From Xylocopa sonorina (lineage: Eukaryota > Arthropoda > Insecta > Hymenoptera > Apidae): a stretch of DNA of 64,000 nucleotides. The notes under the pieces were generated by a model. It saw only the letters and a program-made list of their open reading frames with translations. It made no database searches and was not told the DNA's origin. The position numbers and the translations under genes were made by a program. Positions 1 to 11,600 of this stretch are shown here, piece by piece; positions within the stretch are counted from its first letter, which is position 1; each line of letters begins with the position of its first letter. The stretch covers positions 7,825,001 to 7,889,000 of the forward strand of contig NC_135198.1 in assembly GCF_050948175.1 (NCBI RefSeq), read 5' to 3'.

Positions 1-3000
1 CTTCTCCCGTTTTTTTTTTGCCTTACAATTACGAGAGATCAGAATCAACGACGCATTTGCATACGTACAATCGAGCGAGAAATGCGTCCGCGCGATTTAT
101 TCGGGTTACACGGGCTGTAATCCGGTTCTGGGGCCGACCTGGCTTTCGCGAGCGTCATCGCGCGTCTTTCATCGACGTATTTTCGGCATCATGCCACGGA
201 CGGACGGGTTGGCGTAATATGCCCGAAGTGCGTCATAATTAAAACAGCCGAAGACCGTGTCCGTGATGCGCTCGGCCCTCGTTCAAAGTTCATGACGTTC
301 GCGGAAGGAAGTTGTAACGACGGCCCTTGGCTTCGTTTCCCATTGTCGCTACATCGTGGCATGTTTGTCTATCAGAACGACACGTGCAACTTCCACATGC
401 ATAGAGGAAAACATGTTAAAATGTGCAAAGTTGATGCGTGCATTCGATAGAACAGTAATGTAATTAACCCAAGAGGGGGTAGTTTTAGGAATTTTCCTTT
501 ACCTCGAACATCCTTTACTCTCCTCTTCTATTATTTACCAGAGAGCCGAGATATGCAACCGGAAGAACAGCACGGCACGATTGAACGGTAGAAAACGAAC
601 GATAAGCCACCACATAAGCTGTTAGCATTATTAGAAAATCTAGTAATAGGATCAGGATAATAGGATTACAAAGATTGGTCTTAAACTGACGCGCGCGTGA
701 AATAGCGCAGCGTTGGTAAGGGTAAGAGCATGTTTCAAAGTCCCACGTGTTCTCGAGACGTTTATTTTCTTCGTTCAACATTTATATCCTTAAAGTTCCA
801 TTCTTTTTCTCAATTCACTTGCGATGAAAACTGCAGTACTTTATCGCTGTATCACTGGCATGAAATGAGTCTATTTTTTATGGTAATCGTTAGCTTTCGA
901 CGTTTCGATCAGAGCGAGAAAGTACAGTCAGGTATTATCTTCGACCCGGTGGGCAAACAAAATCCCGTTTACAGAGGGTTAAGAGGGAAAACAACCCGGA
1001 CCTGGGGTTAGTCTGCGTGCCTCCGAAGTTTGCGCGTCGCGAGTTTAAAATAGCGGGTCATGTGCACGTTTCGCGTGGCTCATAAAAATGATTTCTTAAA
1101 ATAATCTTAAATAATCGTATAGTTTTGACTTTTCTCCCCGTGCGCGTTTATTTTATCGAGCCACGCGGGTTCTCGTGCGCGTATTCGAACAATGTCGAAC
1201 TTGGAGAATGCCGGAGACCGTAAGAGGGTTGAACGACGAGGGGTTGCTTTGAGATCACGTGCTTCCTTACTACTCCACGTTTCCGCTCGTTTCGTCTCGC
1301 CTCCCCGCGAGCGAATATTTTTTACACAATCGGAGCTATAATTGGAACATTGGTCTGTTTTAATATCCGATCGATCGAGAATGTTATTGCGGGCAGATTG
1401 AGTTGCGCGGCGAATGAAATGCACCATATAAAGAGTTCAAACGAGCGTCGAGTTTGTTTGGAATTTACGGACGCGATTTTAATACTGGAATGGAAAACAT
1501 TTCTTGAGACTAAACATCTGTAACAAACGGGACGCGGCTCGAATAAGTTAGTTTTTGGATTCATTCGATTGGAACAAGCTATTTTTGATAGAACGAACAA
1601 CCATACGGCCTCGAATAACCAACTTTGATTGCCAATAGTAACTCAGCTATTTAAACTCTCTTAAAACTAGAAAATGGAAGAAGAATTCGAATATCCGGGA
1701 AGCTTATAATCTATATCTATGCTTGTCGTTTATTAGATCGATAAAATTTGATTCTATCAAATCGATTAGTCGGACGAAATGTAAATTTATATTCTTCAAA
1801 AATAGCAACGATGACATGCGTATACGACAGGAAAACAATTATTTATCGTTTTTGCCACTCGTCTATCGCTCCAGCAGAGTTTCCTCATCTACTTACTTTA
1901 TCGCAGTAAACAAATCTTTCGCAACGAGACGTTTCGCTTTTTCCCTCGGCCTTAACCGCTCGACTTTCTATCCTTTTTACAACTTGTTGCTTTTGTCAGC
2001 TTGTCACAATCACACTTTCCATTCTTGTGCAAATCAAATTCCCACTTCGCTCGTTTACATCACAATAAACGGGGAACTATTACGGTTTTCCTAGAAACAG
2101 TCAGGCAACAGTGGCTGGCTGCGAACCAGTCCACCGTTTCAACAATTCTACCTGCATTTCTTTGCCTTTTCCTTGTGTTTGATAATAGTTAGGGGACTGA
2201 AAATGCCGTACAAAGTACGTGCGTTGTGTTCGCTAATTGGACTTGCGTTAGAGCGAGCTAGAAATGTTCCTTTTATGGATGAAGAACAGCTTGTTTTTCT
2301 CTGAAAATCGATGTCAAGTGGAAGACGAGCAGTGGCGAGGAAACTGAAAGGAAACGGGCAGGCAAGATTTGATTGATAATGAGTTCTCGTTTGATCAATC
2401 AGAGGCTAAATATTATCTTCGTATAGTTCGCAATTGTACCGAAGTTGATGGGTACTCGAGGCAATTTGTGACGTAAGTTGTGACTTCAGTTTGAAGTCTA
2501 GTACGTACGTACAAGCATTTCGAGTGTTCGCAGGGACCTTTGCTCTTGGCCTTCAATCTAATATGATTGTCTAAATTTCGTACAACTCGAAGAGCAATCG
2601 AGAAAAGTTTCGAATGTTAATTCGTCCGAAGTAAAAGCTCGTATAAATAGTTCGTATACTTCTGTGAACATATAAATATGTAACTCGCCAGTGGTACTCG
2701 ACTTGACGACGGACCTTGGGAAACCACGTTACGTTTAATCGACAAACTTAATAGGCATTGTGCAAGTTTCTTATCTCCAATACTGTCACACGGGCTGGCA
2801 AACCTTGGGAAGCCTTAAAGTCCTCGAGAATCGTAAAACATTCGCTTTTCACATCCGATCTCCTTCCTAATTTAAAACCAGTTTCACACCCGAACCAGAG
2901 CCCAGCGGCATAAAAGATTCGTGGTACGTACCATCGAAGAAACAGATTTCATCGAGATACAAAAACTGCAGATACAATATTTTCAACTGCTAGATCTGGA

Positions 3001-3100
3001 TTGTTATAAAAATAATGGAAGAGCTCGAGATTTTAGCGGAGTAATAAAAAAGAGAGAAAAAAAGAAGGAAAAGCCCGTACCAGCAAGATAATGGAAAGGT
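1..3100. other. AT-rich spacer, no gene recognised
   Basis: Stop codons are frequent in all frames and no peptide resembles a known domain. The few frames of about 60-120 codons mostly lack an ATG start and look like chance. Small items seen are a T9 tract (11-19), an octamer word ATTTGCAT (55-62), a 6-bp-stem hairpin next to a (GTAC)3 palindrome (2482-2512), and TATA-like words around 2640-2680 with no supporting downstream frame. It could be intergenic or intronic; the sequence alone does not decide. Confidence 0.6.
2482..2512. repeat. Small hairpin next to a (GTAC)3 palindrome
   Basis: GACTTC at 2482-2487 and GAAGTC at 2493-2498 form a perfect 6-bp stem with a 5-base loop. GTACGTACGTAC at 2501-2512 follows and is its own reverse complement. 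Both are seen directly. At this size they may be chance. Confidence 0.5.
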
Positions 3101-3760
3101 GTAAAAAGTGCACGAGCACGATTCGGAGTCGACCGTGCAAATGGCGGTCCTACCCAACCGAGGGTCCGCAGGGTTTCCGAGGAACGGTTCGAAGAACTTC
3201 CATACCATAAATGGGATATTTCCCCGGAGCGTTCCACGGGCAGAGGGCATCCTCGGTTGGTCGCGTTGGCCAGGATGTTCGTTGGTCGTCTCGTCGTGGA
3301 CGTGGTTCCAGGGCGCTTTCGGCACGTTCCTGTTTGACGTCATCGAATGACGTCAATCCCAGGCCCCACCAGATCCCCCCGGCTCTCCTTTGAAGCGCGG
3401 TTTATCGCGTCAACGTAAGAAGACGCAGCCGCCGCCGTCACCTCGGCCCTCGAGGAGTCGCCCGATACGGTTAAACGGGCGAGATTTACGAAATACCACC
3501 GGCACGTTCCTCCTCGTTGGCCATCTGCAAATAGAACTCTCGAATCAACCTGAAATAACAGGGAGAGGGGTCACGCGGCGGTTCCCGCGGGAGCAAACAG
3601 AAAATAATGCCGGATCCACGGAGCCGAAGCCGCGGACCTTGATGGAGGAGAAAAGAGACCGGCGAGACACAAGCGCAGACTGTCACGGACGAGAGCACCT
3701 TGGCTGTGATACCCGCGATCGTGGGGGAAATTTATTTTTCCGTAAGGGGTAACGTATGGT
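3100..3760. other. GC-rich block, possible regulatory region
   Basis: Base composition rises sharply in G+C here compared with both flanks. A frame of 120 codons (3390-3752, plus strand) starts at TTG and not ATG, and its product is low in complexity (R, P, S, T, E), so I do not call it a gene. The block holds the tandem CRE pair at 3335-3355 and a donor-like AACGTAAGA near 3412-3420. A promoter or enhancer role is inferred from composition and those sites. No TATA box is evident. Confidence 0.4.
3335..3355. promoter_or_regulatory. Two perfect CRE (TGACGTCA) sites, 13 bp apart
   Basis: TGACGTCA occurs at 3335-3342 and again at 3348-3355. This 8-bp palindrome is the canonical binding site of CREB/ATF-type bZIP dimers. 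The start-to-start spacing of 13 bp puts the two sites a little more than one helical turn apart. The presence of both sites is seen directly; binding is an inference from the family consensus. Confidence 0.5.
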
Positions 3761-4626
3761 AGCAAGGCGGGGTAATCCTTAGAGAAATATCAGTTTATTC
3801 AAGCGTTGGTCTTAGCCACGCGACCTTTAAACTTTCCAAATTCTTCCCCTCGCGCAATCAATGGCCCCATCCTATGCTTTTACTACATAGCCGTAGTAGA
3901 CTCACCCTTGAACCGAAATTGTCGTCACCGTCCCTCCACCCGTTGCTCCGTTTTGCTTACGTACTTCGACGCTGTCTTCTCTCCATTGTTTTCCTCGTTA
4001 GTTATCGCAGCAACCAGTTTTAGATGCTTGGCCTAAGTTTAGAATATCTGTATCTCGCGTACCGCATTCGTGTCTTTACGTTAAATACGATATAAAGATT
4101 AAGTCGGTGGGACGAAAATACGACGGTGCGGATCGATGATACGAACTTAATCCCTTCCGTTATCGATTACGGCTTGGCAACGTTTTCGCGTGGTCACCGG
4201 TGATTTCTTGGTGTGCAATTGCGCGTTACGATATTCGTGCCGGTTCGATGTGACGAATTAACGTTTTTAGCTTTGAAGCACGATTTCCTGGCAGCTTTTG
4301 CTCTATCGTAGACCACGCGATTTCGGTGGAATTTCTATCCGAAGGTACACGTGACGGAGATTGTACGTGTTCGCGCGTGGGCATCCACGTATTCGCAATA
4401 TAGCCTCTTGCTATTAAATAATGCATACTCGCTAGACGGATTTTCGCAGCTGTTTTTTGTCGAAAACGGAACGCTCCTGATTCCCCTCTCGCTCCGCTCG
4501 TACGTTGGAACGATGAGCGTTTGGGAGTAATTCCAACGAGGAATGAAGTTGCTGGAACTACCCTTTTTTTCACGTGACATAATGTAAATTATGATAAATA
4601 CATGCAAGCGAGAGTAGGAGTGTGTT

Positions 4627-4706
4627 ATTTGCAAAATGAGTCCGCTGAAGTGTTTTTGCTCAGTGTTTTGATGTAAGATATGCAAATTGGATGTGTTCAT
4701 TTGCAA
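4627..4706. promoter_or_regulatory. Cluster of three POU-octamer-like words
   Basis: ATTTGCAA (4627-4634), ATGCAAAT (4680-4687) and ATTTGCAA (4699-4706) lie within 80 bp. The middle one is a perfect octamer and the other two differ by one base from ATTTGCAT. POU-domain factors recognise this octamer. The cluster is seen directly; its function is inferred, and AT-rich DNA raises the chance rate. Confidence 0.3.
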
Positions 4707-5237
4707 TGTAGATATTAAAGATGATGGATAATCATTTAAAATCGTGCAAGAGTAATCGAGTTAGAAATTAACGTTATACATCCTCGTTATTATTATTAAA
4801 TTCAAGATAAAACCGATAAACGGTAATTAATAGTAAAGAGACAATTTAAACTGTAATTATAATTAATGAAAACGGCGTTGCCTAACAGATTTCGTATTCT
4901 GTTTTAATTAATATCGGGGGAGTACAATTTTGCAGCTTGGTTTTTCAAGCTTACCGAGTAAAAGGTGCAGAAACTGGAGATTAAAATGGTAGCAAACATG
5001 GAGAAAAATTCGTTGTCAGGGGTTAAAGATTAAATTCATTGTCCTCGAATTATCCTTGGTAGGGAATTCATTATCCTTGGAGGCGAAGTGCAATTTTCTA
5101 TTTATTGTACTTGTTTTAAAACTTGGGCTATTTGTTGCGGCGTGGTGATGGATCGAGGCGTATAAATTATGGCTGCAGGAAATTAATTTTTGAGGTGTTA
5201 CAGGACGCTCGAAATGATGATTCATCGGAACAATGAT

Positions 5238-5247
5238 TGATTTATGG
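5238..5247 (+). promoter_or_regulatory. Exd/Hox-like composite word TGATTTATGG
   Basis: TGATTTATGG fits the Extradenticle/Pbx (TGAT) plus posterior Hox (TTAT) half-site arrangement. It is preceded by TGAT (5234-5237), giving TGATTGATTTATGG. The same 10-mer recurs on the same strand at 18910-18919. Only the sequence match is seen; occupancy is unknown. Confidence 0.25.
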
Positions 5248-6085
5248 GAGGACGCGGTTTAAAAATACAGTACCTTCAATTTTTATCTCCCGCCTCTCGC
5301 CTGTCGTGCATTCTTTCGGCTGTTAGATACGTGGTATGGTGTAATTTATGAAAGATTCCAAAGAAGAGCTGGAAATAACCGTAGCGAAATCCCCTATTTC
5401 ACAAAACCTCCTCTCTTTTTTAGAACGCCGCTCTTTTTTTCGTCGTACGTTCACTCGCGGAAACCGCGAGGGTCGGTGGAAAAACGAAGGAAACATAGCG
5501 CTCTTCTAGGAAAATAATCCGCGAGCAATTATTTAAATGGATGTCGAGTCGTCGTATATCTAAGAATGGTCGTTCTTGTGCCTTCGCAATTTGTGAAAAA
5601 AACTTGCCAACATTCTATACCTTAGATTAATCCGTGTTTCGTTTCATCAGCGGCGAAGGTGTTCGAAAAAGAATTTCTATGTATGCGAACGGTTGCAGCT
5701 CGAGCAGGCGAATGCCTCGCGGAGCTTGGATGGCTCCTGCAGGTTCTCGCGAAATTTCCAGGATACTGCGAGGTCTTGAGCGTTCTGATTCAAATTTCGA
5801 TATTCGAAATATTCGCACGTGCTCGGTTCTCACGCCTACGCCATCCACCGTGTACCGTGTACCAGTCTCTCTTCTTCTTCTTCTCTTGTCAGAACACGCG
5901 GGGACTCGCGATTTATTTCGGTCGCCGCTTTATCCAAACTTATGTCACAATCGCGTCTCGACGGGGTATTTCGGATAAAATCCCGGCCGGGGTGAAATTA
6001 GAAACGGCGGATCAAAAACTGGCTGGTTGGCGACGATATTGTTTCCGTTTCGTGTAACCTGCTATTATTACACCTCGTCCGTTTT

Positions 6086-6102
6086 ATGCAAATTATGCAT
6101 AT
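6086..6102. promoter_or_regulatory. Octamer plus ATGCATAT dyad
   Basis: ATGCAAAT (6086-6093) is followed after one base by ATGCATAT (6095-6102). Two adjacent ATGC half-sites resemble the palindromic arrangements bound by POU dimers. This is a motif-level observation without conservation data. Confidence 0.3.
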
Positions 6103-6225
6103 TTTCATAAGCACGACCGAAAGAATAAAATTCTAAACGGGTTATCCTTTCCGCCCCTCCGATGCGCTGCACCATACGTACATTTCGCAGGTTTTACAAT
6201 TTGTGTATTTTTCCACGCTACACGC

Positions 6226-6259
6226 TTTTCTTTCTTTCTTTCTTTCTTTTTTTTTTTTT
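6226..6259 (+). repeat. (TTTC)n microsatellite running into a T tract
   Basis: About five TTTC units are followed by an uninterrupted run of about 13 T. This is a typical simple repeat. Confidence 0.9.
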
Positions 6260-8615
6260 ATTTTTCCTTTTCCTCCTCCGCGAACAATCGTATTTATTTT
6301 CACAAATGTTTATTCGAATTATCGTTGTTATATCGCGTTACAAAAGGCCCAACCCTGTTTACAGTGCTAAATAAATATTTCACTTCGCATCGTAGGAATT
6401 AAATGTTGAGATAAATTTATATCCGCCGGAATACTGCTGTGTGTGATGTATTCTTGGAAACGTTCGGAAAAAAAAAATATTTATATTTTATGATTTCCTG
6501 GGTGACTGTGGTAAAAGAGAAATGATTAAAACCAGAAGAGTCTGGGCGGCGGGAATAGCGGAAGTTGTATTTTAATGTGCTGAAGTTACAATTCCAAAAT
6601 ATTTTAATAAAAAAGTGGCGATGATGGTGGCGCGTTGAAGTATGTTTTGACGAAGAATGAGTGCTGGCCTGCAAATGATGTACGATTTTATTCGTAGACA
6701 AAGTTATGGTTGAAAAAGAGTGACGTGGAAAGAACTTCTTGAAACTTTCGAATGCGACAATGTGCGTCAACAGAGATAACTGAAAATGTCGTACAAAATT
6801 ATTAGAAAAATTACTTTTTAAACGAATCGTGTCCACGCAGCGAGCATCCGAAGTTAGAAACTGGAACAGAAAGCTAGTTCGAAACATTTTACGGACAAGT
6901 TGCGCATTCGCGTGGACTTTTGCGTAAGACCTGACTCAAATATCCTGAAATCCTATCGTGACGTGGATTCTGAATTTTTAAGTAGAACTGTCCAAAGATC
7001 AAAGGAGAAAATAAAGAAACATTCGCTAAATACGCAGGTATGTTCGACGAACGACACGATGATCGAAATTCGACGAAGTAGTACGTGGTCGATCATCGCG
7101 ATAACGTTCTCAGTGATAACGTAAGCGTTTTATGGCCCAATCGATCGATTATTGACGCGCGCGGCATGAATGGGATCCTTGTATTTTGAGTCATCCGACG
7201 TGGGCCAACTCCAACCGAGCGGTAGTTAGAACTAGAAACCTGCGTCATTTGATTTACGTAATTAGCAAAAATTGTGAAGCGCGATTCCGATTGACGCACA
7301 ATGCGATAGAACTGGGAAAACGTGCGACGCACGGTGCGAAATATCGACCTCGTGCTTCTCACTTGGCAGACTTGGACAAGTATTGTTCGAAGCGTAGATA
7401 AAAGTAATAATTTTAAATACTGACTCATCCTTTCCAACTATCTTTATCGCGCGTAGCTTTATTTTCCGTCAGGGTCAGATTAATTATTCGCGGATAATAT
7501 TTTATTCGAGTGTAACGCTATCGCTCCCTTTCTTTTCTCTTAAATAGATGAGCCGACATTATAAAACAGGTGTATTCTGTATATGTCTGTTTGCAAGCTT
7601 GTACGGATGAGTCATCGCGTGTGAATCAGTTGTGCAATTATTTTGAGACACATTGATTCGCGTACGATGTGAAATAAAAAATTATTACATTTGACACAAA
7701 ATTACCGGCGGAAATGTTTCTGGAATGCATAATTATTTAAACATATTTACGTTTGATTTATCACATTATCTTCATTCGCCTGTAATTATTTTGTAGGCTT
7801 GAAAAAAATTTCCTCGCATTGAAAGCACAGCATGCTAATTTCGCTTAACCGCATTGACAAGCTTTATCGAAGGAAATCTCGGAACTCTGACCTCGCAGGA
7901 ACCTATTAGCTAATGGGTTAAATATCATTAATCGAATGCTGTCTGACAAATGTCATTCTATTCATGTAATCGATGGAAATCGAATTCAGAAGAAAAAAGA
8001 TTAGCGAGTGAATTGTGAGTTAATTAGCGAAGAATTTCCGAATACGACAGTTGCCTCTATCGCGGTAACAGCTGCAAATCATTCCGTTGAGTTATCATAG
8101 AACACGTTCCGTGAGTGAAGACAATTAAGTAAACCATTTATTATAATTTCTTTTTTATTCCTCTTACTTCCTGCTACGTACGGTTTTTTTCCCTGTCTCT
8201 ATCCTGGTTACGTACTTCACTTACACACGTTTAACTTCGTCACGGTCAGGTCCCTCTCGTCGCAATAAATGTGTCAAGAAATTTAAAAAATCTATTTTTA
8301 ACCGTGAATCATCCGTTCGTTTTTTATCTGATAACTAATTTAATCAAGTTTGCTAAAAAAGAAACAAGGCGAGCGTCGGTACGCCTCGTCTCGAAACGGT
8401 TAATTTCCTTGTTTAACGCGTTGTCAAACGGGAAAATTTACAAGCGATCGTTATTCGATTTCTACATGCATGTACGTCAAATCAAATGCCTCGCGATTGT
8501 ATTCACGGGCGACGTAACACAGCAAGAAGTGTACTAATTATGCTTCCTACGAGTTTCATTACGCGTTCCAGTTGTATTCATTTGACGAGCGACATATAAT
8601 ACGCACGGGCAAAGG

Positions 8616-8668
8616 CGCGAATTATTCGCGTATAATAATTGAAGGCAAAGGTCTGTCGCGTATAAATA
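8616..8668. repeat. 15-bp palindrome and duplicated GGCAAAGG/TCGCGTATAA words with a TATA-like end
   Basis: CGCGAATTATTCGCG (8616-8630) is a perfect palindrome around a central T. The words GGCAAAGG and TCGCGTATAA each occur twice between 8608 and 8666, which suggests an old imperfect duplication. The second copy ends in TATAAATA (8661-8668). No long frame opens downstream, so a promoter is not claimed. Confidence 0.4.
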
Positions 8669-8699
8669 TAGCCGGTAAGACTTTTTATACAACATGCAT

Positions 8700-11600
8700 C
8701 CTACAGTTTTTTATGCATCTTGACATTTGAAGGCTTGGCAAAGTGTATTAAAAGAAATTATTACTGTTCCTCGTTATTTTCGAATCTTTGACGGTTATTA
8801 CTACGGCTGGATTTATTTTCTACGCGCGCCCTTTAAAAACGATCGTTTCCGCGTGAAAGCTTCCTCGCGAAATAATTCAACGGGAACACGCATTTCATGC
8901 TCAGCCTTTTAATCGTACGTAAATGTTGCCCGTTTCATTTCGAGCATTCTTGCTTACGCGGACGTGATCTTCTTTGGAAAATTACCAAGATTAACGCACG
9001 ATGAACGTATCGTCGTTCGAGGAAGAAGAAGAAGATGAACGCAGAGTTATTAAGTAGATAGTGTTAGTTACTGTAGCACGTAAACGAGATTATAACGAAA
9101 TCTTATTGTCGCGTGTAGGCAAATTTACAAAGTATGCTTCGCGGAACGGGAATGTTGGGAAATTTCATTATGCACATTTAAGCGTGTTTCGCAGCTCGCT
9201 ATGCCTATCTAAGCGGAAATGTTGTTGCTTTAACTTTCGACATGGTAGTCACCGCGTAACAAAGTCACGAGCAACATTCGTCAACCAACCAGGCAGCTTT
9301 CGACGTCTCTTTTCACTTCTTTTTCCACGGACAAACAAGTTCATTCGCCTTTAAATTAAATTCGCGTTGCGTGTTTCTAATGTCCGACGGTAATGACAGC
9401 GATGGGTGTAAATCTGCACAAAATTACAAATAAATGCGAGGCATACTTCACAGAGCGGTCGAAGAAAGCGTTACGAACAGACGAACGCTTGTCTCGTGAC
9501 CTCGATCTTAAATTTTTCATTTGGAGCTAGTTACAAGTCTCTTCTTGATTACCATGGACAATTGCAGTGGAACTAGTCTTCAAACGTTCAACTTCGAAAT
9601 CGAGAAATCAACTTTGTGAAATTCACGAGAATTTCCTCTTAATTCGTGCACCAGTCTCTGGCTTACGTTTATGTACGTTGATCATTCAACGCTCACGAAT
9701 AATTAACGTGCATCGTCGGTGAAAAGTTTCGAACGTTACCGTTTCCTGCCAGAGTAGTTTGGACATTGTTCATTAATTATTCGCGACCAGGGAAGTCCGA
9801 GGTAAAAACAAATCAGAAAGAGTAACTTGAAAATTGCAGGCTATAATAAGACTCTCCTCGGTCATTATCTTTCTTCCCTTATCCCATACCGATCATTATC
9901 CAATACCAAAGACTACATCAAGAATTATTGACAGAAACCACCCTGCACCCCTGCGCTTAGATTCGCGTGCGATATCATTCAATTCGATCGTACCTCAATC
10001 GAGAATTCCAAAAGAATAACACCACGTTATCACGGAACACAGTGAAATTGGTAGCACGCTCCGTAATTTTCGGAGCAGAATGTACCATCGCGCTCGACGC
10101 GCTCGTCTCGACGAAAATTCACGACGAAGTTCATGGCACATCTTGCTCATCCAACTTGGAGGAAATAATTATCGAGAAAGACGAAGTGCTCGGTGTCCCA
10201 TGTCGCGCGCGTGCATCGACGCGAGGCAATGACGATCGTTTTGGTCCCTGATCGCTGAAAACGATCGAGGTGCAACAACCCGCACGGGCCAGGACAGCGT
10301 CACGTTTGAGTTGGAACGTCAGCAGGCAACGAGCAAGGAAGCTAATCGTGCGCAATTCCGAGATGGACATTGATTCCGTGGCTCACAATCGAGAATATTA
10401 ATTCGATCGATCGTCCAGGCGGCAGAGGCGTGTGTGGTCGGCCCGTACGTGCAAGAATAGCCGTGTACGAGCGACGTGGCGTGACGGGTTTGTTCCCGGG
10501 CGCTGCCTATTGCTAGGCCCCCGATCATTATGTACGACGTATGACATTATAGTGGTATCACGTGAGAGCATTCGCCAAGAGATGCGATCTCGAGCACCTC
10601 GAGCATGCACACAGGAGTTCGATCCACTCGCGTTAAGGGGATTGTACGAGGGAAACCGAGGCGAAACCTTTCTTTACCCCCGAGCGCCTTGTACGAAAAG
10701 GTTTCCTCGAGCGTGACGGCGATTTATTCGATTCGAATTCCGGGGGCAACGTCTCCCAATGGCTAATCGCTCGATGATTCGCGTTGAACTCAATTGGATG
10801 GTTCTTCTTCTTTTTTTTTTTTCTTACTGCCCTTGCGAGCCATTTAAACGTGTCTCGTTAATCCGCGAACGGTTGCTCTTGCCGAGCGCCGCTTCCGGAA
10901 TTGAATGATTATGAGTAATCCTCTGAGAACGGAGAAGAAAGCGGACGAAAGTTTATTACGAGAGCAATGGTAACGTGTAATTATTTGGTTTCGAGCGGGT
11001 TGTTGGAACGATTAAGAGTAATCCGCCTTTCTAATTAAAGTTCGACGGTTTTCCTGGTTCCCGTATGAACGGTGAGAAGCGCGAGAGTTTGAGGGAGGAA
11101 ATATAAACTTAATTGCGTTCGCTTGGTAATTTTCAAAGCAACGCTCGACAAATTTTGTTTGGGAGATAGCGGTTAACGAGTATAATAATTCATTCTTTCG
11201 TGACTGGTTACGATAATTGAGAATGATTCTCGTATTCGATTAAAATTCGACCTCGCGTAGGCGGCAGTGGGCGAAATGGTACAGTTTACGGAGTAACCCA
11301 GAAGAATTTTGCTGGAGAAACCAGCGCGATGCTTAATGAGTAATAACTTAGTTCTAAGTGGGCGGTTTAGTGGGCGGTTCGAGATTCGTGTATAAGGTTG
11401 TTTTAGGAAATCTGTACGGAGAACACGGTTCCGCTGTAACGCACGGCTGTCACGTAATGTTCAACCTCGCGCGTTTTTCCTTTGTCGAGCGTGAAGTATT
11501 TGCGCAAATAGAGTGCAGATAAGGCAATTATGTAATTTTCGCGAGTTTTCAAAAGGCCAAACGCGATACATTTCGCGGTGAGGATTAGTTCTGCTCGATG

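Larger units (their letters stand above)
3760..8580. other. AT-rich spacer with octamer and homeodomain-like words
   Basis: No coding region is supported. The longest frames (123, 132 and 156 codons at 4335-4706, 5659-6057 and 6417-6887) give peptides with no domain-like pattern. Regulatory-like words are ATTTGCAA at 4627-4634 and 4699-4706, ATGCAAAT at 4680-4687 and 6086-6093, and TGATTTATGG at 5238-5247. A TTTC microsatellite with a T tract lies at 6226-6259. Confidence 0.55.
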
